Positions 53,067 through 61,643 of a stretch of DNA of 64,000 nt are shown in pieces. Origin of the DNA: Pseudoduganella lurida. Lineage in GTDB: Bacteria; Pseudomonadota; Gammaproteobacteria; Burkholderiales; Burkholderiaceae_D. The position numbers and the translations under genes are program-made. Within the stretch, counting starts at the first letter, position 1. Each line of letters begins with the position of its first letter. A model generated the notes under the pieces. That model was not told the DNA's origin, searched no databases, and was given only the letters and a program-made list of their open reading frames with translations. The stretch is from assembly GCF_007830455.1 (NCBI RefSeq), contig NZ_VLLB01000005.1, forward strand, positions 310,001 through 374,000. The letters are read 5' to 3'.

Positions 53067-54010
53067 ACGGCGCGGTGCGTGCGCTCGCGGTCGGCCTGCT
53101 TGCGTGCGTGGTGAACGCGGCTGCTGCCGCGCCGGCGCAGTGCCCGGCGAACCTGCCGGAGCCGCAAATGATTTCCGAAGGCTTCGAACGCTGCAGCCCG
53201 ATCGGCTCGTATTACGAACAGCTCAGGCGCGGTGCCACGGCGGACTGGCAGGGCGTGCGTGCCTGCGCCGAGAAGGAAAAGAACGACGCGGTGCTGATGA
53301 TGCTCTACGCGAACGGCCTGGGCGTGGGGCGCGACCTGGACCGCGCGATCGCGCATGCCTGCCGTGTCGATGGCGCGGCGATGGAAACGAAGTATCGCGT
53401 GGAGCACCTGCTGGCGATGAAGGCCGGGAAGGACAGCAAGCGCTTCGACCTGTGCGACGACATCACCAGCGGCTACATGGGCGGCTTCTGTGCCCGCATT
53501 ACCGAGGAGGCGCACGGCCGGCAGCGCGACACGCGCTACGCGACGATCGAGAAGGCCCTGACGGCAGCGCAGCGTCCTTCCTACGACAGGCTGCGCAAGG
53601 CCACCACGGCCTTCGCAAAGCATGTCGGGAACGACGAAACCGACCTCTCCGGGACCGCGCGCGCCGCGTTCGCGATCGAGGCGACAGCCGCGGTGGAAGA
53701 CCAGCTGCTGGACGACCTGCGCACCGCGGATAAGGGCGAACTGCCGAAGGCTGTCGATGTCGCCCGCGCCGACGCGGCGCTGAACGCGGCCTACCGCAAG
53801 CTGATGGCCCTGCCCGCGAACGAGAAGGGCGAAGTGGGCGACGGCACCGTCACGAAGGACGGCATCCGCGCCACGCAGCGGTCCTGGATCGCCTACCGCG
53901 ATGCGTGGGTGGCGTTTGCCAGGCTGCGCTACCCGTCGGTGCCGGCCGCCGCATGGCAGACCCGCCTGACCGACCGTCGCACCGACGAGCTGAAAGGCTG
54001 GCTGCCGTAG
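53063..54010 (+). CDS. Exported DUF1311 (LprI-like) protein
   Basis: 315 residues, starting at a GTG that overlaps the PhzF stop by four bases (GTGA). Signal peptide VNGAVRALAVGLLACVVNAAAA. The C-terminal part (about 235-315: ARADAALNAAYRKLMALP...GIRATQRSWIAYRDAWVAF) is the DUF1311/LprI N-type domain seen in periplasmic lysozyme inhibitors. The region before it has several Cys pairs and a Sel1-like stretch (NDAVLMMLYANGLGVGRDLDRAI). Confidence 0.8.
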   Translation: MNGAVRALAVGLLACVVNAAAAAPAQCPANLPEPQMISEGFERCSPIGSYYEQLRRGATADWQGVRACAEKEKNDAVLMMLYANGLGVGRDLDRAIAHACRVDGAAMETKYRVEHLLAMKAGKDSKRFDLCDDITSGYMGGFCARITEEAHGRQRDTRYATIEKALTAAQRPSYDRLRKATTAFAKHVGNDETDLSGTARAAFAIEATAAVEDQLLDDLRTADKGELPKAVDVARADAALNAAYRKLMALPANEKGEVGDGTVTKDGIRATQRSWIAYRDAWVAFARLRYPSVPAAAWQTRLTDRRTDELKGWLP

Positions 54011-54024
54011 CAGGACGCAATCGC

Positions 54025-54072
54025 AAGGCTCAACGCTAAGGCTCAATGCTGAGGCTCAACGCTAAGGCTCAG
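54025..54072. repeat. 13-bp tandem repeat at the 3' end of the SMR gene
   Basis: Three and a half units of AAGGCTCAACGCT (54025-54063 plus a partial unit), running into the stop codon of the minus-strand exporter gene at 54069. Confidence 0.8.
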
Positions 54073-54398
54073 TGGCCGGTCGTCTTCGAGAACACCTGCA
54101 TGACGACGACGCCGGCCACGATCAGCCCGATGCCCACCAGCGCCGGCGTATCGAGCCGCTGGCGATACAGCACGTAGCCGGCCAGCGTGATGAGCACGAT
54201 GCCGGCCCCGGACCAGATGGCGTACACCACGCCCATCGGAATCGTGCGCAGTGTCTGCGACAGCAGGTAGAACGCCAGCCCATACCCCACCACCACGACT
54301 GCGGATGGCCACGGCCGCGCAAAGCCTTCGGACGCCTTCAGCGCGGACGTGGCGATCACTTCGGCCACGATCGCGATCGCCAGGAACAACCAGTTCAT
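54069..54398 (-). CDS. SMR-family multidrug exporter
   Basis: 109 residues from [20 protein letters not shown], with GAAGGAGACGG before the ATG. Four transmembrane helices; the essential proton/drug glutamate is Glu-13 in [12 protein letters not shown], and [23 protein letters not shown] is typical of EmrE/QacE. Dimeric antiporter for quaternary ammonium compounds. The upstream frame to 54458 is not needed. Confidence 0.93.
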   Translation of the reverse strand: MNWLFLAIAIVAEVIATSALKASEGFARPWPSAVVVVGYGLAFYLLSQTLRTIPMGVVYAIWSGAGIVLITLAGYVLYRQRLDTPALVGIGLIVAGVVVMQVFSKTTGH

Positions 54399-54535
54399 CC
54401 CGTCTCCTTCGAAAAGCGGCACTGTAGCAGACCCCGATTCGCTACCCTGCCGAAACATCGACCCGCTGTGCGATCATCGGCTTCACCCATTTTCGCGGCC
54501 CGGCGTTGCCGGTGCCCGCTCTCGAAAGGACTTGT

Positions 54536-55672
54536 ATGCCATCGCGTTCTCCGTCATCGCTCATCCGCAGCGCCATCCTGCTGGCCTTTGCCGGCGTCGT
54601 TGCTGCCGCTCCCGCCACGGCGCAGAACCGCAGCGCCACGCTGGAAAAGGTCGCGGACTTCGGCCACCAGGTCACCGGTGTCACGGTCGCCGAGGACAAC
54701 CGCATCTTCGTCAACTTCCCCCGCTGGACGGAGGATTCGCCCGTCTCCGTGGCCGAAGTGAAGAACGGCGCCGCGGTGCCGTTCCCGAACGCGGAGTGGA
54801 ACGCGTGGCGCAACGCGAAGAAGGATGAGCTGTCGGCCGGCGAGCACTGGGTGTGCGTGCAGAGCGTGGTCGCGGACAGGAAGGGCAACCTGTGGGTGCT
54901 CGATCCGGCCGCGCCGGCGCAGGCCACCATCGTGCCGGGCGGGCCGAAGCTGGTGCGCCTCAGCCTTGCTTCGGGCGCCGTGCAGCAGAACATCCGCTTC
55001 CCGGAAAGCGTGGCGCTGCAGGGTTCCTACCTGAACGACGTGCGCTTCTCGCCGGACGGCAAATGGGCCTACATCACCGACTCCGGCGTGCGCGGCGCGA
55101 TCGTGGTGGTCGACCTGGGCACCGGCGAGGCCAAGCGCCTGCTGGACGGCGACCCGTCCACGCAGGTGAAGAAGGGCCTGGTCGTGAAGGCCGATGGCAG
55201 GCCGCTGCGCCGTCCGGACGGCAAGGGCGTGGAATTCTCCGCCGACGGCATCGCGCTGTCGCCGGACGGCCAGTACCTCTACTGGCAGGCAATCAAGGGC
55301 GACACGCTGTACCGCATCGCCACCCGCACGCTGACGGAAGAAGGCTGGAAGGGCGGCGACATCGCCAAGAAAGTGGAAACGGTCGGCAAGAACGGCGTGG
55401 CGGACGGCCTGCTGATCGACCGCGACGGCAAGCAGATGTACATCACGTCGCCGGAAGACAGCTCGATCAAGGTGCGCGACCTGGCGAAGAAGGATGCGGC
55501 GCCGCGCGTGCTGGTGCAGGACGAGCGCCTGCGCTGGCCCGATACCTTCGGCCAGGGTGCCGACGGCAGCCTGTACGTGACCACGTCGCGCATCCAGGAC
55601 TCGTCGTTCTTCAAGCCGGATGCGCCGATCGCGCTGCCCACGTCGCTGTGGCGGCTGAAGATGGGCAAGTAG
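54536..55672 (+). CDS. Exported yellow/major royal jelly family protein
   Basis: 378 residues from MPSRSPSSLIRSAI, with AAAGGA eight bases upstream. Signal peptide to about residue 29. A six-bladed beta-propeller with the family segments NRIFVNFPRW, GSYLNDVRFSPDGKWAYITDSG, and NGVADGLLIDRDGKQMYITSPEDSSI, as in bacterial proteins related to dopachrome-conversion (yellow/MRJP). Ligand unknown; function not established in bacteria. Confidence 0.85.
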   Translation: MPSRSPSSLIRSAILLAFAGVVAAAPATAQNRSATLEKVADFGHQVTGVTVAEDNRIFVNFPRWTEDSPVSVAEVKNGAAVPFPNAEWNAWRNAKKDELSAGEHWVCVQSVVADRKGNLWVLDPAAPAQATIVPGGPKLVRLSLASGAVQQNIRFPESVALQGSYLNDVRFSPDGKWAYITDSGVRGAIVVVDLGTGEAKRLLDGDPSTQVKKGLVVKADGRPLRRPDGKGVEFSADGIALSPDGQYLYWQAIKGDTLYRIATRTLTEEGWKGGDIAKKVETVGKNGVADGLLIDRDGKQMYITSPEDSSIKVRDLAKKDAAPRVLVQDERLRWPDTFGQGADGSLYVTTSRIQDSSFFKPDAPIALPTSLWRLKMGK

Positions 55673-55699
55673 AAGGCCAGATGCCGCAAAGCGCGGCGT

Positions 55700-56968
55700 T
55701 CATTCCGCGGACTGCTGCTGCGCGCGGTGCAGCGCCAGGCCGGCGCACGCCGCCAGCAGGAATTGCGAGATGCGCTGCAGGTCGCCTCGCAGGCGCGCAT
55801 CGGCTGCCCAGGCGAACGGCTGCGCCGGCAGCACCTGGTGGGCCGCGGGACTTTGCAGCGCAGCTTCGAAGCGGTCCACATGCCGCGCATCGATGGCGCG
55901 GAACGGGGCGAACCGCTCGTCGTCGACGACGATCCTGCCGAGGATCGCGTACATGCCGATCTCGGCCCGTACATAATCGGTATGGACGCCGAGGCTCGCC
56001 CGTTCCAGCCGTGTCGCCTGCAGCGCCGCGGGCATGGGTATGCCGACATACGGTAACCGTGCGCTGTCCTGCACCAGTGGCGGCACGAGAGTGTCGAGGG
56101 TCGGCAGTCGCGCCGCTTCCAGGAGCGTATCCAGAGCGCCCAGCACAGTGCAGATCCCGTCCGCTACCATGTCGTTCATCTGGTCCGGGTGCCGGCGCAC
56201 CAGGAGGGCCTGTTCATGGTACGACTGCGAGGCTGCCAGCAGATTTTCCTCGATGGCCTGAGCCTGCTCGTGATGGTTGTGCTGCAGGGTGTGCAGAGCG
56301 CCCAGCAAGCGTGCCGATCCCAGCACCGCCTGGTCGATGTCGTCGAACAGGGCCTGGATTGGCGCGGCAAGCTCGTCTTCGATGAAGCTGGCCGAGACAT
56401 CTTCCCAGTCCTCGCCCTGGCAGGCCAGGTACAGGTCGACCGGCAGTGCCTTGTTGTCCTGCTGGTCGTTCAACGGCGCGCCCGCTTCGCGATAGGCATG
56501 CGCCACGAGGCGCGAGCAGAACTGGGTCGTATCCTCCGGCTGTTGCTCGCGCAGGTGGGTGAGGAAGGAATAGCGCTGGCCGAAGTAAGCCTGCGCATGC
56601 TGCGTGACGGCGGAGAGCGCTGAGTCCTTGAGGCCACGCTTGCGGTACACCTTGAAGCTGTACGCATCGCCGCGATCGAAATGCAGGGCATCGTGGAAGA
56701 CTTCGACCGCGACCGAGGTACCGTCTGCATGGATGATGCAGCCATTGCCCAGGCCGAGCATCACGTGCGAATAATGCGGCAGCTTTTCCTGCAGGTCGAT
56801 CTGGCCGTCCTCCCGCATTGACGCGAGCACGCGCTGGCCATGAATATTAATGGTCTGCCTTAGTTTGCCGGCAAGGTCACGGGGATTGCCAAGTACGAAG
56901 ATCACATCGCCGGGCTGCACCGCCAGCAGGTTGAAACGGGTAGGTTGGGCCGGCTTGGCGCTCGTCAC
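55700..56968 (-). CDS. Putative permuted papain-fold (NlpC/P60-like) protein
   Basis: 422 residues. Residues 18-165 look like a circularly permuted NlpC/P60 cysteine peptidase of the YiiX type: the histidine comes first (His-68 in HYSHVMLGLGNG, after VQPGDVIFVLG) and the cysteine second (Cys-151 in TTQFCSRLVAHAYREAG). The remaining 255 residues are helical and of unknown family. No signal peptide. A role in lipid or peptide-bond hydrolysis, or as an effector-like protein, is possible. Encoded alone, upstream of the tRNA-Lys genes. Confidence 0.7.
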   Translation of the reverse strand: MTSAKPAQPTRFNLLAVQPGDVIFVLGNPRDLAGKLRQTINIHGQRVLASMREDGQIDLQEKLPHYSHVMLGLGNGCIIHADGTSVAVEVFHDALHFDRGDAYSFKVYRKRGLKDSALSAVTQHAQAYFGQRYSFLTHLREQQPEDTTQFCSRLVAHAYREAGAPLNDQQDNKALPVDLYLACQGEDWEDVSASFIEDELAAPIQALFDDIDQAVLGSARLLGALHTLQHNHHEQAQAIEENLLAASQSYHEQALLVRRHPDQMNDMVADGICTVLGALDTLLEAARLPTLDTLVPPLVQDSARLPYVGIPMPAALQATRLERASLGVHTDYVRAEIGMYAILGRIVVDDERFAPFRAIDARHVDRFEAALQSPAAHQVLPAQPFAWAADARLRGDLQRISQFLLAACAGLALHRAQQQSAE

Positions 56969-57040
56969 TGAATGCCTCGCTAATGCATTGATAAAAAAAT
57001 ATCTTACATCATGGGCCGCAGTGAAACGGCGCCGGAAAAC

Positions 57041-57066
57041 AAAAAAGCCAACCGCGAACGGTTGGC
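57041..57066 (-). terminator. Terminator of the tRNA-Lys unit
   Basis: Read on the minus strand, GCCAACCG-TTCG-CGGTTGGC followed by six T. Confidence 0.88.
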
Positions 57067-57083
57067 TTTCCTGATTCTATTCG

Positions 57084-57159
57084 TGGTAGGCCGTGCGGGG
57101 CTCGAACCTGCGACCAACGGATTAAAAGTCCGCTGCTCTACCAACTGAGCTAACGACCC
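57084..57159 (-). tRNA. tRNA-Lys (UUU), copy 2
   Basis: 76 nt including encoded CCA. Standard cloverleaf: GGGTCGT acceptor, AGCTCAGTTGGTAGAGC D arm, anticodon TTT in CTTTTAA, GGTTCGAGCCC T arm. Identical in sequence to the copy at 57203-57278. Confidence 0.98.
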
Positions 57160-57202
57160 ATCGTAAGACTGCTTTACTGCTACAACGACTGCTTCTTTCG
57201 AG

Positions 57203-57278
57203 TGGTAGGCCGTGCGGGGCTCGAACCTGCGACCAACGGATTAAAAGTCCGCTGCTCTACCAACTGAGCTAACGACCC
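57203..57278 (-). tRNA. tRNA-Lys (UUU), copy 1
   Basis: 76 nt including CCA, identical to the copy 43 bp downstream. First in the transcript, next to the promoter. Confidence 0.98.
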
Positions 57279-57290
57279 GAAAGAGGCCGC

Positions 57291-57319
57291 ATTATATACA
57301 GCCGTGCCGGGTTTGCCAA
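57291..57319 (-). promoter_or_regulatory. Promoter of the tRNA-Lys unit
   Basis: On the minus strand TTGGCA (57314-57319), 17-bp spacer, perfect TATAAT (57291-57296), 12 bp before the first tRNA. Confidence 0.85.
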
Positions 57320-57351
57320 GCGGTGCGTGCGCGATGACACAAATGCCCCGA

Positions 57352-59121
57352 CTAGCCCAGTGCGGCCGTCACCTTCAGCACTTCCTCGGCCGTGGTCACG
57401 CCTTCCATCACCTTCCACGCGCCGGCGATGCGCAGCGGCTTCATGCCGTCCGCCATGGCCTGCTTGCGCAGCGCCGTGATGTCCGTCGCTTCCTTCACCA
57501 GCGCGTTGAACGGCTCCGTCACCGTGAGCAGTTCATAGATGCCGGTGCGGCCGCGGAAGCCCGTCTGGCGGCATTCCGGGCAGCCGACCGGGCGGTACAC
57601 GTGGTCCGGCTTCGGCAGGTTCCAGATGCCGCCGATACCCTGCCACAGGTCGTCCGCCAGCTCGCCGCCCGGTTCCTTGCAGTCCGGGCACAAGGTGCGT
57701 ACCAGGCGCTGCGCCATGATGCCGATCACCGTTGCCTCCAGCAGGTAGTAGGGCACGCCCAGTTCCAGCAGGCGCATCACGGCCGATGGCGCATCGTTGG
57801 TGTGCAGCGTGGAGAGCACCAGGTGGCCCGTCAGCGCGGCCTGGATCGCCATCTCGGCCGTGGCCAGGTCGCGGATCTCGCCGACCATGATGATGTCCGG
57901 GTCCTGCCGCATCAGCGCGCGCACGCCATCGGCGAACGACAGCTCGATGCCCGGCTGCACCTGCATCTGGTTGAACGACGCTTCCACCATCTCGATCGGA
58001 TCTTCCACCGTGCACACGTTGACCTCCGAGGTCGCCAGCGCCTTCAGCGTGGTGTACAGCGTCGTGGTCTTGCCCGAACCGGTAGGGCCGGTAACGAGGA
58101 TGATGCCGTGCGGGCGCTGCGTCAGCGCATCCCAGCGCGCCGCGTCGTCGGCCGGGAAGCCCAGTTCCGGCAGCGTCTTGACGACGACATCCGGATCGAA
58201 GATGCGCATCACCAGCTTCTCGCCGAATGCGGTGGGCAGCGTGGACAGGCGCAGCTCGATCTCCTGGCCGCCGGCCGTGCGGGTCTTGATGCGGCCATCC
58301 TGCGGGCGGCGCTTCTCGATGACGTCCATGCGGCCCAGCAGCTTGATGCGCGCCGTCATCGCGATCATCACGACGGCCGGCACCTGGTACACCTGGTGCA
58401 GCACGCCGTCGATGCGGAAGCGGATGTTGCCGATGTCGCGCTTCGGTTCCAGGTGGATGTCGGAGGCGCGCTGCTCGAACGCGTACTGCCACAGCCAGTC
58501 GACGATATTGATCACGTGCTGGTCGTTGGCATCGACCTGGCGGTTGGTCTTGCCCATCTCGACCAGCTGCTCGAAGTTGTTGCGCAGCGCCAGGTCCTGG
58601 CCGGTCGACTTGCTGGCGTTCTTGATCGACTTGGCCAGCGCGAAGAACTGCGCCGTGTACTGGGCGATGTCGAGCGGGTTGGCGATCACGCGGCGGATCG
58701 AACGGCGCGAGATGCGGGCGATCTCCTGTTCCCATTCGAGCGCGAAGGGATCGGCCGTGGCCACCGTGAGCGTGTCGGCCGTGATCTCCACGGGCAGGAT
58801 ATTGAAGCGCGCCGCATAGCTGGCCGACATCACATCGGCCACGCGCGTGAAGTCGATCTTCAGGGGATCGATGCGGTACAGCGGCAGGCGGGCGCGCTGC
58901 GCCAGCCATTCGGTGAGCACGTCCAGGGTAAGCTGCTTGTGCGGCGGTTTCGAGGAGAGGATCTTGCAGTGGGCGACGGCGCACAGCGGATGCATCGAGC
59001 CGGCGGTGTTGCGCAGGATGCCCTGCGCCTGGGTGTAGAAGGCCTTCACGCCGGGCTTCTCGACCATGCCGTCGGCGAGGAGCCAGCTGAAGATCTGTTG
59101 CAGGTCGAGATTTTTCGTCAT
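57352..59121 (-). CDS. GspE/PilB-family secretion or pilus ATPase
   Basis: 589 residues from MTKNLDLQQIFSWLLADG. N-terminal MshEN-type domain (about 1-175), then the hexameric ATPase: Walker A GPTGSGKTTTLY at about 345, Asp box and Walker B in DPDIIMVGEIRD, His box TLHTNDA, and a tetracysteine zinc finger (CPDCKEPG...CPECRQTG) as in PilB and GspE. It powers assembly of type IV pili or type II pseudopili from the cytoplasmic face. No pilin, PilC or GspF gene is adjacent. Eleven bp upstream lies the spermidine-synthase-like gene, on the same strand. Confidence 0.92.
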   Translation of the reverse strand: MTKNLDLQQIFSWLLADGMVEKPGVKAFYTQAQGILRNTAGSMHPLCAVAHCKILSSKPPHKQLTLDVLTEWLAQRARLPLYRIDPLKIDFTRVADVMSASYAARFNILPVEITADTLTVATADPFALEWEQEIARISRRSIRRVIANPLDIAQYTAQFFALAKSIKNASKSTGQDLALRNNFEQLVEMGKTNRQVDANDQHVINIVDWLWQYAFEQRASDIHLEPKRDIGNIRFRIDGVLHQVYQVPAVVMIAMTARIKLLGRMDVIEKRRPQDGRIKTRTAGGQEIELRLSTLPTAFGEKLVMRIFDPDVVVKTLPELGFPADDAARWDALTQRPHGIILVTGPTGSGKTTTLYTTLKALATSEVNVCTVEDPIEMVEASFNQMQVQPGIELSFADGVRALMRQDPDIIMVGEIRDLATAEMAIQAALTGHLVLSTLHTNDAPSAVMRLLELGVPYYLLEATVIGIMAQRLVRTLCPDCKEPGGELADDLWQGIGGIWNLPKPDHVYRPVGCPECRQTGFRGRTGIYELLTVTEPFNALVKEATDITALRKQAMADGMKPLRIAGAWKVMEGVTTAEEVLKVTAALG

Positions 59122-59131
59122 GGGTCCCTTG

Positions 59132-59980
59132 TCAGGTGCTTGCCGCCAGCAGGCCCTTGACCCAGGACTTCGCGGGCAGCTTCGTTTGCGCGACGATATC
59201 GACGGCACGCGCGCCCAGTGCCAGCGGGTCGATCGTGCGGCGGCGCTTGAACGCCAGCGCGACGACGTTGCCATCATGGACCTCGGGCAGGCTGACCACT
59301 TGCGGGAACGCGTATTTCATCGCCTTCAGGTTCTTCGCGTAGCTGGGATGGTCGCCGAACAGGTTCACCGTCATGATGCCATCGTCGTTCAGGCAGGCGG
59401 CGCAGGCCTCGTAGAACTCGGCCGAGTCGAGCACCGGGCCGCGCGCGGTGGCGTCGTACAGGTCCACCTGCAGCGCATCGAGCGTGCCGTGATTGGCGGG
59501 ATCGTTGACGAAGTCCAGCGCATCCATCTCCAGTACCTGCAGGCGTGCGTCGTCCGGCGGCAGCTTGAACATCGACTGGCAGATGGCGATCACGTGCGGG
59601 TTCAGTTCCACCGCCGTCACGTGCGCTTCGGGGAACAGCTTGTAGCAGCACTTGGTCAGCGCCGCCGTGCCCAGGCCCAGCTGGGCGATGCGGCGCGGCG
59701 CGGCGTTCCACAGCATCCAGGCCATCATCTGCTGGGCGTATTCCAGTTCCGGCCAGTCCGGCTTGCGCAGGCGCATCGCACCCTGGACCCATTCGGTGCC
59801 GAAGTGCAGGTAGCGCACGCCCTCCTGTTCGGACAGCGTGACGGGCGCGAACTTCGGCTTGTAGGCAGTGGCCGGCTTGGACGGCGGCTTCGGCAGCGGC
59901 TTGGCGGTGACGCGGGCCGCAGGCTTGCTGGCGGGGCGCGACGACTCGACTTGTTCGATGGATTTACGTTTGATGAGCAT
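59132..59980 (-). CDS. Spermidine synthase-like methyltransferase-fold protein
   Basis: 282 residues. After a basic Pro/Ala/Lys-rich N-terminal tail (1-42) comes a SAM-binding Rossmann domain: QLGLGTAALTKCCYKLFP (motif I, about 99-116), VTAVELNPHVIAIC, and LDALQVDLYDA in the motif II/III region. This is the SpeE-like fold, but the residues of the polyamine site are not confidently identified. Eleven bp precede the GspE/PilB ATPase gene, so the two probably form an operon. Confidence 0.8.
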   Translation of the reverse strand: MLIKRKSIEQVESSRPASKPAARVTAKPLPKPPSKPATAYKPKFAPVTLSEQEGVRYLHFGTEWVQGAMRLRKPDWPELEYAQQMMAWMLWNAAPRRIAQLGLGTAALTKCCYKLFPEAHVTAVELNPHVIAICQSMFKLPPDDARLQVLEMDALDFVNDPANHGTLDALQVDLYDATARGPVLDSAEFYEACAACLNDDGIMTVNLFGDHPSYAKNLKAMKYAFPQVVSLPEVHDGNVVALAFKRRRTIDPLALGARAVDIVAQTKLPAKSWVKGLLAAST

Positions 59981-60052
59981 GATGCGATCCGTTGACGCCT
60001 TCTTAATCGCCTATTATCCCGCGCCGCTTTGCCGTGAAGCAAGCGCGCAAAT

Positions 60053-60078
60053 GAAAACTGCCGGCGCGAGGCCGGCAG
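60053..60078 (-). terminator. Terminator of the glycine-zipper gene
   Basis: On the minus strand CTGCCGGC-CTCGC-GCCGGCAG followed by TTTTCAT. Confidence 0.8.
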
Positions 60079-60096
60079 TATCGGTACAGCAGATAA

Positions 60097-60144
60097 GCGG
60101 ATCAGCGGATCAGCGTTGCAGCGGATCAGCGGATCAGCGTTGCA
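60097..60144. repeat. 24-bp perfect direct repeat at a gene end
   Basis: Two identical 24-bp units (60097-60120 and 60121-60144), each itself containing two GCGGATCA copies. The second unit spans the stop codon of the minus-strand gene at 60134, so the first is a duplication into the 3' untranslated region. Confidence 0.88.
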
Positions 60145-60643
60145 GCGGTTCCACCGACACGCGCAGGCGGATGTTTTCGCCCGGGTCGTAGTTCATGTAG
60201 CTGGTGTAGTTGCGGCCGCGGTAGTCGTACACGACTTCGTAGCCGGTGGTGCGGCTTTCCCAGCTGTCCACGGTGCGGCACTGTTTCACTGCCTGTTCCT
60301 GCACGCCCGGTGGCGGCGCGTTCTGGTTGTCGACGCGGTCGCCGACCACGGCACCGCCGATCGCACCGGCCACGGTGGCCGCGGTGCGGCCGCCGCCACT
60401 GCCGATCTGGCTGCCCAGCACGGCGCCGGCGATGCCGCCCAGGATCGAGCCGCCGGCGCTGCGCTGCTGCGGCTGCTGGACCTGCACGTATTCGGTACGG
60501 CATTCCTGGTGCGGGCGATTGACGCGTTCAACCTGCGGCGTGACGCGCACCACGCGGGCGGAATCCTCGAAATCGGCGGCCTGCACGGCCGGGAGAGAGC
60601 CGAGCAGCAGCGCCGAAACCATCAGTTTTGCTTGCAGCTTCAT
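60134..60643 (-). CDS. Glycine-zipper 2TM-domain envelope protein
   Basis: 169 residues, signal peptide MKLQAKLMVSALLLGSLPAVQA. The middle (about 65-105: SAGGSILGGIAGAVLGSQIG and TAATVAGAIGGAVVG) is the glycine-zipper 2TM (Rick_17kDa-like) domain, which packs in the outer membrane. Paired Cys-48 and a later Cys (QCRTVDSWESRTTGYEVVYDYRGR) flank it. Envelope homeostasis protein; specific role unknown. Confidence 0.85.
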   Translation of the reverse strand: MKLQAKLMVSALLLGSLPAVQAADFEDSARVVRVTPQVERVNRPHQECRTEYVQVQQPQQRSAGGSILGGIAGAVLGSQIGSGGGRTAATVAGAIGGAVVGDRVDNQNAPPPGVQEQAVKQCRTVDSWESRTTGYEVVYDYRGRNYTSYMNYDPGENIRLRVSVEPLQR

Positions 60644-60660
60644 TTGGGTACCTCGATTTA

Positions 60661-61174
60661 AATGTGGTTTTTCTCAGTGTGACAGCAAGTGGGCCGGGCC
60701 TGCGCACGCAACCCCTCGCGTCTATGGTAACGCCGGCGCACCGCGCTTGATCCCGCTCATGGCAACAAAATGTAACCTGGAGAATGGCTGCCGTGGCCAG
60801 GGGATTGTCGGCAAAACATCTTAACGGGCGCTGAAAATGACCGCGTTTTAACAAATCTTGCGCGGGGAGCCACATTCAAGTTGATTCATGCTGGACAACA
60901 CGTTACCCTTATAGCCTAGGGATCGAATTGTCGTATGGAAATGGTCTGGTTCGGTATAAGAGCACAGATGCCAACGGCGATGGAACCAGAAGCATTGACG
61001 CAACGCTGCCGGCGCAGTGACCCGCCCGCAGCCAGTGCCGTCGACATCGAACAGGATTCGGCACGCAAACAGGGAGACCCTCGAAAACCGTCGCGCCGCG
61101 GCGCCTTGCACGGAACCTGCAGCCCGAACGGCGCATGGATTTTCGGGCATCCCATAGGTCGATTTGAGGGAAAA
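60661..61174. other. Intergenic region between the glycine-zipper and barstar-like genes
   Basis: About 510 bp without a supported gene. A plus-strand reading frame continues upstream of the barstar-like gene to 60935 and small minus-strand frames cross it, but none has a good ribosome binding site or protein-like composition. The 60740-60960 part is AT-richer than its surroundings and may hold promoters. No ncRNA recognised. Confidence 0.5.
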
Positions 61175-61573
61175 ATGAGTTTGTTCTTAACCGTGCCGCC
61201 CCACCTCGTTCAGTCCATCAGGGCCTTTCGTGTCGCTGAGCTGCAAGAGGAGGCCGGCCGCCTGGGCCAGCATTTTCTGTATGCGCATTGCAACGCGGGC
61301 CTGACCAAGCAGCAGGTGCTGGGCATCATCGCGGAATCGTTCCGGTTTCCCAAGCCCTGCGGCAAGAACTTCGACGCGCTGCGCACCACGCTGACGGAAA
61401 CGCTGGCCAATGCCGGCGAGCAGCCGGGCTTCGTGATCGTGCTGGAACAGCTGCCGAATACCCAGAAATTCGACCGCGAAGCGCGCGAAACGCTGCTGGA
61501 CGTGTTCCGCGATGCGGCCGATTACTGGGCCGAGAAGAAAGTGCCGTTCCGCGTCTTCTATTCGTTCGAATAA
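61175..61573 (+). CDS. Barstar-like protein
   Basis: 132 residues from MSLFLTVPPHLVQSIRAFRV, with GAGGGAA six bases upstream. Core barstar pattern: LTKQQVLGIIAESFRFPKPCGKNFDALRTTLTE, where the FPKPCGKNFDAL loop and the following helix correspond to the barnase-binding surface. In Bacillus barstar inhibits barnase; in proteobacteria many stand-alone copies have no linked RNase. No barnase-like gene is adjacent here. Confidence 0.85.
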   Translation: MSLFLTVPPHLVQSIRAFRVAELQEEAGRLGQHFLYAHCNAGLTKQQVLGIIAESFRFPKPCGKNFDALRTTLTETLANAGEQPGFVIVLEQLPNTQKFDREARETLLDVFRDAADYWAEKKVPFRVFYSFE

Positions 61574-61643
61574 GCCCCATCGGCCCCGCGGAGGCGGCCG
61601 GCATTTGGTGGGCTGACCGGCCGCTGCGGTTACAATGTCGGCC

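Noticed and set aside
60935..61174. N-terminal extension of the barstar-like protein
   Set aside because: Composition is not protein-like, and a good ribosome binding site precedes the ATG at 61175.
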